Source: JBKPNX01 sp046732855 (GTDB taxonomy: Bacteria > Pseudomonadota > Alphaproteobacteria > Geminicoccales > Geminicoccaceae). From it: a stretch of DNA of 44,913 bases. The translations under genes and the position numbers were made by a program. Location of the stretch: assembly GCA_046732855.1 (NCBI GenBank), contig JBKPNX010000154.1, positions 1 through 44,913 on the forward strand. Reading direction: 5' to 3'. Position 1 is the stretch's first letter, and every line of letters begins with the position of its first letter. Below the pieces are notes generated by a model. That model worked only from the letters and a program-made list of their open reading frames with translations, searched no databases and was not told the DNA's origin. Positions 20,201-27,174 of this stretch are shown here, one piece after another.

Positions 20201-21976
20201 ATGCAGGGAAGGCGGGATCGACGTCAGTCGGTCGCAGCAGCCGTAGCTCTTGCTACGACGGGCATGTTGACCGCATCTGTCGCGCTCGCGGACTCGGATG
20301 CCGAGCGCATCCGGCACTGTCCGGCTGGGGACTGGTGCGCCTACCACCGCACGGTGGACACTGCATGGCGCTATAGCCCGCTCGCGGAAATCAACAAGAA
20401 CAACGTCGGTAATCTGTCGGTCGCCTGGATCTTCCAGCCGGGCGAATCGCGCCAGGGTCTGCACAGCACCCCGTTGATCGTCGATGGTGCGATGTACATC
20501 TCGACCAACCCGTCGACCGTGTGGAAGCTCGATGCCGCCACCGGCAAGCGGATCTGGTCGTTCAAGCCGGAGATGGACGAGGCGATCGTGTCACGGTCGT
20601 TCTTCGCCCACACCCGCGGCCTGGCGATCGGTGACGGCCGGGTGTACATCGGCCGCGCGGATGGTCACGTCACCGCGCTCGACGAGAACACCGGCCAGGT
20701 GATCTGGGACAAGCAGCTCGTCGACTCCTCGAAGGAGAGCGCCGGGTTCAGCGGTGCCGCCACGTTCGTCAACTCCGACCTGATGGTGATCGGCCAGAAC
20801 GGCGGCGAATATCCGGTCGAGGGCAAGATCTTCGGGATCGACCCCAAGAGCGGCAACGTCAAGTGGACCTTCTACACCACCGGTCGTGACGACCCCAAGG
20901 CGCTCGCCACCTGGGGCGGCGACTCGTGGAAGTACGGTGGCGGCGGCTCCTGGCAGCCGGGCACGGTCGACTACGACAACAACCAGATCCTGATGGGCGT
21001 CGGCAATCCCAACCCGGACTACGACTACTGCGGCGACAAATGCCGGGACGTGAAGGCGGACGGCTTCCGTCCGGGCGACAACCTCTACACCTCCTCGACG
21101 GTCGCCCTCGACCTGGATACCGGCAAGCTCAACTGGTACTTCCAGGAGGCGCCGAGCGACCCCTACGACTACGACGCGGCCCCTGGCGAATACGTCATCT
21201 TCAATGACGACCAGGGCCGGCGCTTGGTCATCCATCCGGGCAAGAACGGCTTCGACGCCGTGCACGACGTGGCCACCGGGCAGCCGATCAACGTCTACCC
21301 GGACATGAAGAACCAGAACTGGACCTCCGGGTTCAATCTGGAGACCGGGCAGTGGGAGAACATGCTGTGGCCCGTGGCGGGCGAGAAGACCCTGGTCTGC
21401 CCCGCGATCGACGGCGGGCACAGCTGGAACCCGGGCACTTACAGCCCGCAGACCGGGCTGTTCTATCGCATCGCCAACGAGTGGTGCATGTACCTGACGG
21501 TCAACCCGAAGGAGGGTGGTCCGGCGACCGCCGGTTCCGAGACCCGGACGACCGAGCCGTTCGCGGTCGCCTTCATGGCCGCGCAATGGGAAGGCACCAA
21601 CCCTCCGGGCGACAAGGCGCACGGCCGCCTCACCGCGCGTGATCCGGTGTCCGGCGACATCGCCTGGGAGAAGCGCTACGAGATCATCCCGCACTCGGGG
21701 CTGCTCTCGACCGCCGGCGGGCTGCTGTTCAACGCCACCTATGATGGCTGGCTCGAGGCTATGGACGCGCAGACCGGCGACCTGATCTGGCGCTTCAACC
21801 TCGGCTCCGGCACCAATGGCGGCATTGTGTCCTACGAGGCTGGCGGCGATCAGTACATCGCCGTGGCGACCGGACACGGCTCGTACGTTGGCCGCGCGTT
21901 GGCGACCGCCTATCACAAAGACGACCTGATCAACTATCAGGAGAGTGCTCTGGTCGTCGCCTTCAAGCTAAGATAA
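20201..21976 (+). CDS. PQQ-dependent alcohol dehydrogenase, lanthanide-type (XoxF-like), lacking the vicinal disulfide
   Basis: A 591-residue periplasmic quinoprotein (signal peptide ending near VALADSD) with an eight-bladed propeller. Metal and PQQ site residues can be placed by motif: Glu203 (NGGEY), the PQQ-stacking Trp243 (GDSWKYGGG), Asn269 (GNPNPD), catalytic Asp323 and Asp325 (YDYD). The second Asp is the hallmark of lanthanide-binding XoxF and PedH enzymes, where calcium enzymes have Ala or Ser. Oddly, the adjacent Cys-Cys ring seen before NRG in almost all relatives is Phe134-Phe135 (SFFAHTRG). It oxidises an alcohol, donating electrons to a cytochrome c such as the one encoded downstream. 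Substrate unknown; not necessarily methanol. Confidence 0.92.
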   Translation: MQGRRDRRQSVAAAVALATTGMLTASVALADSDAERIRHCPAGDWCAYHRTVDTAWRYSPLAEINKNNVGNLSVAWIFQPGESRQGLHSTPLIVDGAMYISTNPSTVWKLDAATGKRIWSFKPEMDEAIVSRSFFAHTRGLAIGDGRVYIGRADGHVTALDENTGQVIWDKQLVDSSKESAGFSGAATFVNSDLMVIGQNGGEYPVEGKIFGIDPKSGNVKWTFYTTGRDDPKALATWGGDSWKYGGGGSWQPGTVDYDNNQILMGVGNPNPDYDYCGDKCRDVKADGFRPGDNLYTSSTVALDLDTGKLNWYFQEAPSDPYDYDAAPGEYVIFNDDQGRRLVIHPGKNGFDAVHDVATGQPINVYPDMKNQNWTSGFNLETGQWENMLWPVAGEKTLVCPAIDGGHSWNPGTYSPQTGLFYRIANEWCMYLTVNPKEGGPATAGSETRTTEPFAVAFMAAQWEGTNPPGDKAHGRLTARDPVSGDIAWEKRYEIIPHSGLLSTAGGLLFNATYDGWLEAMDAQTGDLIWRFNLGSGTNGGIVSYEAGGDQYIAVATGHGSYVGRALATAYHKDDLINYQESALVVAFKLR

Positions 21977-21988
21977 CTCAACCCTGGC

Positions 21989-22037
21989 GGGGCGGGGCGA
22001 GCGGTGTCGCCATCGCTTGTCCCGCCCCTTCTTTTTT
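21989..22037 (+). terminator. Intrinsic terminator or attenuator after the PQQ dehydrogenase
   Basis: A 15-bp stem (two G-T pairs) with a 10-base loop starts 13 bp after the dehydrogenase stop: outer GGGGCGGG pairs with CCCGCCCC, inner GCGAGCG pairs with CGCTTGT. TTCTTTTTT follows directly, so this is a textbook intrinsic terminator. It sits upstream of the cytochrome gene in the same direction and probably makes the dehydrogenase mRNA more abundant than the downstream genes. Confidence 0.85.
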
Positions 22038-22071
22038 GCCAATGTGCAGCAAAGCGAGGGAGCAAACCGCA

Positions 22072-22491
22072 GTGATCTTTTGCCTGCGCACTGGATGGAA
22101 GCTCGCCGTCGTCGGTGGCGTCTGCGCACTCGGCATTGGCGAAGCAGGATGGACGCCTGTCGCGGCCCAGCAGCAGACCGCCGCGGTGGAGTCGGACAAT
22201 CCGCTCTCGGGCGACCCCGACGCGATCAAGGCCGGGCGCCGGTTGTTCAACACCTGGTGCACGCAATGCCACGGCGGCAAGGCGAATGGCGAGGCGCGGT
22301 TCGGCAAATATGCCGCCGATCTGACCAAGTTCTCCCTCGGTTACACCGAGTTTGCCGCAATCGTGGTAGCCGGCCGGCCCGACAAGATGATGCCGCCCTG
22401 GGACGGGGTTCTCGACGGCGAGCAGATCTCGCAGATCGGCGCCTATCTCGAGACACTCGCCGGCCCGGCCGCCAATTGGAAGGATCCATGA
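22072..22491 (+). CDS. Monohaem cytochrome c, probable electron acceptor of the PQQ dehydrogenase
   Basis: A 139-residue secreted cytochrome. The signal peptide (about 1-33, ending VAAQ) is followed by haem-binding CTQCH at 63-67. The likely axial methionine lies in KMMPPWDG (106-107), and the last helix is DGEQISQIGAYLETLAG. This is the layout of XoxG/cL and c550-type partners of quinoprotein dehydrogenases. I chose GTG because GAGGGAG lies 9 bases before it; an ATG 30 bp upstream is the alternative. The last codons overlap the next gene (ATGA). Position right after the dehydrogenase supports its role as acceptor; this is inference. Confidence 0.87.
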   Translation: MIFCLRTGWKLAVVGGVCALGIGEAGWTPVAAQQQTAAVESDNPLSGDPDAIKAGRRLFNTWCTQCHGGKANGEARFGKYAADLTKFSLGYTEFAAIVVAGRPDKMMPPWDGVLDGEQISQIGAYLETLAGPAANWKDP

Positions 22492-22910
22492 TGATCCGGA
22501 TCGTGCTGGCGCTTGCGCTGCTGGCGGTTGCAGTGGGCACTGCCCAGGCGAAGGCGACCAAGGGCCCTCCTTATCTGCTCGAGGACGGGACGTGGATCTG
22601 CGCAACGCCCGATGACTACGACCGGGCGATCGCCGAGCAGGCGAAGATCAACGGCTACCCGGAGCTCAAGGCGCTCAAGGAGCGCCTGCTCGCCGCCAAG
22701 AGCTGCATGTACGTCGACGAGGACGACATCGAGGACATGATGGCGCCCTTCGTCACCGTCGTCGACCGTCAGGGCGACAAGGTCAAGGTCGAGTTCTGGA
22801 TCGAGTTCTACAAAAAGTACGCCGAGCTCCACCGGGCCTGGAGCAACGTCAAGTTCACCGGCTGGACCGCCGAGGAACGGCTGGCGGATTACCACCCGGT
22901 CGGCGGCTAG
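22488..22910 (+). CDS. Secreted protein of unknown function in the PQQ dehydrogenase operon (140 aa)
   Basis: I do not recognise this family. It has a signal peptide (MMIRIVLALALLAVAVGTAQA) and a mature part of about 119 residues with two cysteines (Cys38 in TWICATP, Cys73 in KSCMY) that could form a disulfide. An acidic patch (VDEDDIEDMM) and a hydrophobic-aromatic segment (VKVEFWIEFYKKYAELHRAWSN) follow. The start overlaps the cytochrome stop by 4 bases, so the two are translationally coupled. By position it could be a small subunit, a docking or maturation factor for the dehydrogenase, comparable in place to MxaI or XoxJ, though it resembles neither in length. Confidence 0.75.
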   Translation: MMIRIVLALALLAVAVGTAQAKATKGPPYLLEDGTWICATPDDYDRAIAEQAKINGYPELKALKERLLAAKSCMYVDEDDIEDMMAPFVTVVDRQGDKVKVEFWIEFYKKYAELHRAWSNVKFTGWTAEERLADYHPVGG

Positions 22911-22923
22911 CCTGCGCTTTCTC

Positions 22924-23021
22924 CGGCTACTTCGTTGAAGCAGTCACCTGCTGAGCCGGCCGACCTGGGTGTGCGGCGGCTCCGGCTTCGGCTACCTGGT
23001 TGAAGCGGGTACCTGCGGAGC
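22924..23021. repeat. Two imperfect 33-bp direct repeats spanning the pqqE 3' end
   Basis: Bases 22924-22956 and 22989-23021 match at 27 of 33 positions, 65 bp apart. On the minus strand the inner copy encodes the last residues of PqqE (APQVPASTR, stop). The outer copy repeats the same end in another frame (AQQVTASTK, stop). It looks like an old tandem duplication of the gene end. Confidence 0.65.
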
Positions 23022-24173
23022 AGGCTTCGGGCTGTTCTGCGGTTTCCGATAAATGAAGGCGGGCGGCGTCGTGTGCGCCTCCCGCTCGGCCGTCGCAACC
23101 AGATTGCGGTGCAAGGGCGACAGCGAGCAAGCCGGATCGGTCGCGCGCGCATCGCCGGTCAGCGCGAACGCCTGGCAGCGGCAGCCGCCGAAGTCGACGG
23201 TCTTGCGCGGACAGCTGCGGCACGGCTCCGCCATCCAGTCGGTGCCGCGGAACGCGTTGAACGCGGCGCCCTCGTACCAGATCTCGGCGAGCGGCCGGTC
23301 CTTGACGTTGTCGAACTCGAGCGTGGTGATGGTCTCCGCGGCGTGGCACGGCAGGACCTTGCCTGACGGCGTGACGTTCAAGTTCTGCTTGGCCCAGCCG
23401 CCCATGCACGGCTTGGGATAACGCGCGTAGTAATCGGGAACCACGTAGTCGAAGGCGAGCACGCCCTTCAAGCGCGCCTTGGCCGCCTCGACCACCGCCA
23501 CCGAGCGCTCGGTCTGCTCGCGGGTCGGCATCAGCGCCGCGCGATTGATGAGCGCCCAGCCATAGTATTGCACGTGCGCCACTTCGAGCCGCTGGGCGCC
23601 GCACGCGACCGCCATCTCGATGATCGCCTCGAGATTGTCGACGTTCTGCCGATGCACCACCGCATTGATGGTGAGCGGGAGGCCGACCGCGCGCACCAGC
23701 TCGGCGACGCGCAGCTTCTTGGCGTGCCCGTCCCGATAGGCGCTGATCCGATCGGCGTTGCCCGGGTTCGCGTCCTGCACCGACAGCTGTAGGTGGTCCA
23801 GCCCCGCCTCGACCAGAGCACGGAGCCGCGCCTCGTCGAGGAGGACGCCAGCGGTGATCAGGTTCGAATACAGCCCGAGACCAGCGGCCCGTGCGACAAG
23901 CTCCTCGAGGTCACGCCGCAGCGTCGGCTCGCCGCCCGAGAACGACACCTGAAGCACACCCAGCTCCGCCGCCTCGCCGAGGACCCGCAGCCAGGTTGCG
24001 GTGTCGAGCTCGACGCCCGCCTTTTCGAGCGCCAGCGGATTCGAGCAGTACGGGCATTGCAGCGGACAACGATGGGTGAGCTCGGCGAGCAGAGATACCG
24101 GGGCGGCGACCTGCCAGGCGCTGACCGCCTCGTCACGGCTGCGCGCGAGCGTGGGAGCCTCAACCATGCTCAT
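22992..24173 (-). CDS. pqqE: PqqE, radical SAM enzyme of PQQ biosynthesis
   Basis: A 393-residue radical SAM/SPASM protein. CPLQCPYC at Cys36, Cys40 and Cys43 binds the SAM [4Fe-4S] cluster, and FSGGEPTLR is the SAM-binding loop. The SPASM region is complete and typical of PqqE (KPCMGGW, VLPCHAAETI, EPCRSCPRK, DFGGCRCQAFALTGDA, DPACSLSPLH). PqqE forms the first carbon-carbon bond between Glu and Tyr of PqqA. It is encoded 75 bp after pqqA on the same strand, without pqqB, pqqC or pqqD between, so those must lie elsewhere. The C-terminal tail (PKPAPQVPASTR) is longer than needed. It converges with the dehydrogenase operon. Confidence 0.96.
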   Translation of the reverse strand: MSMVEAPTLARSRDEAVSAWQVAAPVSLLAELTHRCPLQCPYCSNPLALEKAGVELDTATWLRVLGEAAELGVLQVSFSGGEPTLRRDLEELVARAAGLGLYSNLITAGVLLDEARLRALVEAGLDHLQLSVQDANPGNADRISAYRDGHAKKLRVAELVRAVGLPLTINAVVHRQNVDNLEAIIEMAVACGAQRLEVAHVQYYGWALINRAALMPTREQTERSVAVVEAAKARLKGVLAFDYVVPDYYARYPKPCMGGWAKQNLNVTPSGKVLPCHAAETITTLEFDNVKDRPLAEIWYEGAAFNAFRGTDWMAEPCRSCPRKTVDFGGCRCQAFALTGDARATDPACSLSPLHRNLVATAEREAHTTPPAFIYRKPQNSPKPAPQVPASTR

Positions 24174-24201
24174 CCCGTCGACGATGCGTTAGAGACAAGA
24201 A

Positions 24202-24227
24202 TGGCGCGGCACCTCTGCGCCGCGCCA
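24202..24227 (-). promoter_or_regulatory. Hairpin between pqqA and pqqE, possible attenuator
   Basis: TGGCGCGGC, eight loop bases, GCCGCGCCA is a perfect 9-bp stem. On the minus strand it is followed by TTCTTGTCTCT, a T-rich but broken tract, so it could act as a leaky terminator. This would give much more pqqA than pqqE message, as is known for pqqA in other bacteria. Confidence 0.65.
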
Positions 24228-24248
24228 CTCAGGAAACGGTCAGGCGGC

Positions 24249-24326
24249 TTAGAGATCCGCAGGGAAGTACGCGTTGATCTCGCAACCGCATGCGATCTCG
24301 ACCAGTTTCGGGGTACGCCACTCCAT
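24249..24326 (-). CDS. pqqA: PqqA, PQQ precursor peptide
   Basis: A 25-residue peptide with the PqqA hallmark Glu-x3-Tyr: Glu16 and Tyr20 in CEINAYF. These two residues become the PQQ skeleton after cross-linking by PqqE. The gene has an excellent GGAGG ribosome site 5 bases before the ATG and lies directly upstream of pqqE. Oddly, the residues just before the Glu are Cys-Gly-Cys (Cys13, Cys15) where better known PqqA peptides have no cysteine pair. Short length, motif, ribosome site and neighbour make the call firm. The 221 bp upstream, shared with a divergent gene, show no clear promoter. Confidence 0.92.
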   Translation of the reverse strand: MEWRTPKLVEIACGCEINAYFPADL

Positions 24327-24547
24327 GGTTGCCTCCTCAGGTGTTTCCCGATTGTCCGGACCATCCCCTATGTAGGCGACCGCGGCGGATATGGCCAGCC
24401 CTTTTACGCGGCATTTTCGCGCATCATCCGGCGCGCCACGATGGGTGCAGGCGGCGAGAATGGTGGACGGCCGGCGGCGGCTTCTTTAGATCGAAGGCCG
24501 GGGACGGGAAGCGCAATCAGGCGCGAGGCACCCGAGGACCAGCCGGG

Positions 24548-24970
24548 ATGAGGCACCCATTGATCGGGACGATCTGGTGGGCGCTGGCGACGACCTTCGC
24601 CGCGGACCGGGCGGGCGCGGCAGAGATGCCGGTGATTCGCGGCACGCTTACGGTGGCGCCGGGTCTCGCCCAACACATCGCACCGAACGATCGCCTGATC
24701 ATCAAGCTTTACCACCTCGAGAACGGCGTCGAGATGGATGCCAAGTACCAGATCGTGCCGAGCTTTTCCTTGCCGTTCGCGTTCCGGGCCGCGCCGTCGA
24801 TCGACATGAACGCGCAAACCAAATACGACGCCTACGTGCTCGAGCTGTTCACCGACAAGAATGACGACGTTCTGGCGACCGCGCCCGGCGAGCTGATCGC
24901 GCGCACGCCCGGGCCGGTGCCGCTCGGCACGCAAGATGTCCAGCTGGAGCTGAACGCCACGCGCGAATGA
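24548..24970 (+). CDS. Secreted single-domain protein resembling the C-terminal domain of CcmI/CycH
   Basis: A 140-residue protein with a signal peptide (about 1-24, cut near AGAAE) and one beta-rich domain. The pattern IRGTLTVAPGLAQHIAPNDRLIIKLY..., a middle LPFAFR and a late PGELIARTPGPVPLGTQDVQLELN resembles the periplasmic domain that ends the cytochrome c assembly factor CcmI/CycH. It lacks the membrane and TPR parts of that protein. In this neighbourhood of secreted cytochromes and quinoproteins a chaperone-like role is possible, but this is inference from a weak fold-level match. The ribosome site is poor. It converges with the subtilase gene (22 bp). Confidence 0.65.
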   Translation: MRHPLIGTIWWALATTFAADRAGAAEMPVIRGTLTVAPGLAQHIAPNDRLIIKLYHLENGVEMDAKYQIVPSFSLPFAFRAAPSIDMNAQTKYDAYVLELFTDKNDDVLATAPGELIARTPGPVPLGTQDVQLELNATRE

Positions 24971-24992
24971 CCTGAGCGCCTGTGGGCAGCCC

Positions 24993-26324
24993 TCAGACGC
25001 CGGAGATCGGCGAGCCGGCGAAGCAGGCGCCGCGGTTGCGGTCGACCGGATCATCGATCAAGCCCTGGGCGACGTAGCCGGCGGCGCCCGGCGGGCGGGC
25101 CGAGGCGAAGAGCTGCGCGCGCAGCGTCGCGACGGACGAACCGGGGCGCGCCGCGAGCAGGCATGCCGCGAGCGCGCTGATCCGCGCCGTCGCATAGCTC
25201 GACCCGGATACCGGCGACAGGCGGCCGTCGAAGCCGAGCGCGAGGAATCCGTCCGCCTCGACCATGAGATCGACCGTGCGCGGCCCCCAGTTGACGCCAC
25301 GCGCGAGGTGCCCGCCAGTGCTCGCCGCGGTCACGGTGATCAAATTGTCCAAGGGCAACGCCGCGGGATAGACCGGGTAGCGATCGATGTCGCGATTGTC
25401 GTTGCCTGCCGCCGCGACGAACAGAACTTCCGGATGGCGGATCGCGGCCTGCTCGAATGCGGCCCATTCGGAGCGATCGGAGCTGGTGAGCGCAAGGTTG
25501 ATGATCCGGGCGCCGTGGCTCGCCGCATGGTCGATCAGCATGGCCAGGCGGCTCATGTCCGGGCGCGGGTAGCGGTAGGGCAGGAGCCGGGCGACCGGCG
25601 CCTCGGCCAGCACGATACTCGCGATCGCCGTGCCGTGGTGGTCGGGATAGAACAAGGAGCGGCGCGGGTTGACGTCGAACGGCCGTTCGTCGAGATCCCA
25701 GAAATCGTAGCCAAGCAGCGCGCCCGTCGCATCGCGCGCGAGGCGGCGATTGATTTCGGGTAGCAGATAGTTGACCCCGGTATCGATGATCGCCACCGGC
25801 AGTCCGCCGGGGTCCGCATGCGGCGGCACCGGAGGGTTGAGGGGCTGGCGATGGCCGTTGGGCTGCAACGTATCATCCAGATCCTCGAGCCACTCGGCGA
25901 GCCCGTCCGGATCGTAGAGGAGCCGGCGCGCCGCACGGACCGAGCAGCGGTGGTCGAGGATCGCCAGCACCTCGGGCCGGCTGCCCTGGACGCTCGCGTA
26001 CTGCACCATGTAATGAGGCAGCTGGCCGCGCGGCCAGACCCAATCGAGGATCAGAAGCCCGTCGGCGACTGGATAGGTCCAGCGACGTCCGAAGGTGAGG
26101 TTGGTCACGGTCGGTCGATGCAACGGTCTGCCGCCGAGCAGCCGATCGCCCAGCCGCTCGAGGTCATCGCGCCCACGCGCGGCGCACACCAGATCGAGCG
26201 CGCTCCGCACCAGCGTGACCGACTCATCGCCAGCCGCTGGCTCCGCCATGGTGGCCGTCGCCATCGAACCTATCGCCAGGCAAACCCGCACCAGCCCGGC
26301 CAAGCGGCGCCGACGGCGCATCAT
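24993..26324 (-). CDS. Secreted subtilisin-like serine protease (S8), last gene of the MoxR/VWA operon
   Basis: A 443-residue subtilase with an N-terminal signal peptide (RRRRR, then a hydrophobic stretch up to about 27). Residues 30-170 are a non-catalytic region. The S8 domain follows, with Asp181 (IIDTGVN), His230 (DHHGTAIASI), oxyanion Asn308 (AAAGNDN) and Ser376 (SGSSYATA). All catalytic residues are present, so it should be active. The GTSMATP box is changed to GSSYATA. The ATG is 10 bp after the TPR gene stop, so it belongs to the seven-gene operon. A protease is not part of the classic mxa set; it may process or clear exported dehydrogenase, which is inference. Confidence 0.88.
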   Translation of the reverse strand: MMRRRRRLAGLVRVCLAIGSMATATMAEPAAGDESVTLVRSALDLVCAARGRDDLERLGDRLLGGRPLHRPTVTNLTFGRRWTYPVADGLLILDWVWPRGQLPHYMVQYASVQGSRPEVLAILDHRCSVRAARRLLYDPDGLAEWLEDLDDTLQPNGHRQPLNPPVPPHADPGGLPVAIIDTGVNYLLPEINRRLARDATGALLGYDFWDLDERPFDVNPRRSLFYPDHHGTAIASIVLAEAPVARLLPYRYPRPDMSRLAMLIDHAASHGARIINLALTSSDRSEWAAFEQAAIRHPEVLFVAAAGNDNRDIDRYPVYPAALPLDNLITVTAASTGGHLARGVNWGPRTVDLMVEADGFLALGFDGRLSPVSGSSYATARISALAACLLAARPGSSVATLRAQLFASARPPGAAGYVAQGLIDDPVDRNRGACFAGSPISGV

Positions 26325-26334
26325 GGGCTAATGA

Positions 26335-27174
26335 TCACCAAGTCTTTTCCAGACCCGCGGCGCGCATGCGTGCGCGTTGCTGCGCTTGGCGCAGGCTTTG
26401 CGCCGCCTCGCTCTTGTCGCGCAGCGACTCGAGCATCTGCTGCGCAGCTTCGGGGGTCATGGGCTGGGGCGACGCGGCTTGTCGCACCTGGGTCTGGGCC
26501 CGACTGGGCGCGCCGTTGGGCGGGGTCTCGGCGGCCTCCTGCCCGCGCATCTCCTCCTGGACGTCGGCGTCGGCGTCAGGCCTGCCCGACTGCTCTTCGC
26601 GCCCGCGATCCGGGAACGACTGGCCGCGATTCTCGGAGGTTTTCTGATTGCGGGTCTCGGCATTGCGCTGCCCCTGAACCCGCTGCTCGTCGATCCGTTG
26701 CAACAGCTGGTAGGCGAGCTCCAAGTTATAACGCGCATCGGTTAGATTTCGATCCAGCCGCAGGCTGTCGCGGTAATACTCGATGGCCGAGCGGGCTTGG
26801 GTCCGCGCGTCCTGGAAGGTCTGCATGGCATCAAGAGCCTGCCGGTACTTGACCACGCCGAGGTTGTACTTGGCCCGACTAGCGACGTAGGTATCCCGGG
26901 TGTCCAGCGCCTGGAGATATCGGTCGAGCGCCTGCTCGTAATCGAAGCGGCGGTACCAGGCGTTGCCCTGGTTGAGCGCGATTTCAGGGACGTTCGGGAG
27001 AAGCTGTGCGGCGAGCGCGTATTCGCCGAGCGCGGCCTCGTATTGACCGCCCAGATAAAGAGCGTTGCCCTCCTCGACCGCCCGGTAAGCGTCGGCGGCA
27101 GGTCCCCACCAGGGCAGCAGGGCGAACAGCCCGCCGCTCAACCAGGCGCGACGGTGGCGCGGGGTTCGGCTCAC
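26335..27174 (-). CDS. TPR-repeat protein (MxaK/BatC-like position)
   Basis: A 279-residue protein with an N-terminal export signal or anchor (AWLSGGLFALLPWWGPAADA). At least three TPR units follow (EEGNALYLGGQYEAALGEYALAAQLLP; NQGNAWYRRFDYEQALDRYLQAL; KYNLGVVKYRQALD). The C-terminal third is Gln/Glu/Arg-rich and low in complexity. The start is GTG overlapping the stop of the preceding VWA gene (GTGA). TPR proteins occupy this place in bat and mxa operons, where they scaffold the VWA partners at the membrane. Naming it MxaK is by position and type only. Confidence 0.8.
   Translation of the reverse strand: MSRTPRHRRAWLSGGLFALLPWWGPAADAYRAVEEGNALYLGGQYEAALGEYALAAQLLPNVPEIALNQGNAWYRRFDYEQALDRYLQALDTRDTYVASRAKYNLGVVKYRQALDAMQTFQDARTQARSAIEYYRDSLRLDRNLTDARYNLELAYQLLQRIDEQRVQGQRNAETRNQKTSENRGQSFPDRGREEQSGRPDADADVQEEMRGQEAAETPPNGAPSRAQTQVRQAASPQPMTPEAAQQMLESLRDKSEAAQSLRQAQQRARMRAAGLEKTW

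Noticed and set aside
24354..24361. GTCCGGAC palindrome upstream of pqqA as an operator
   Set aside because: An 8-bp palindrome of G and C is expected by chance in DNA of this composition, and nothing else around it looks like a binding site.
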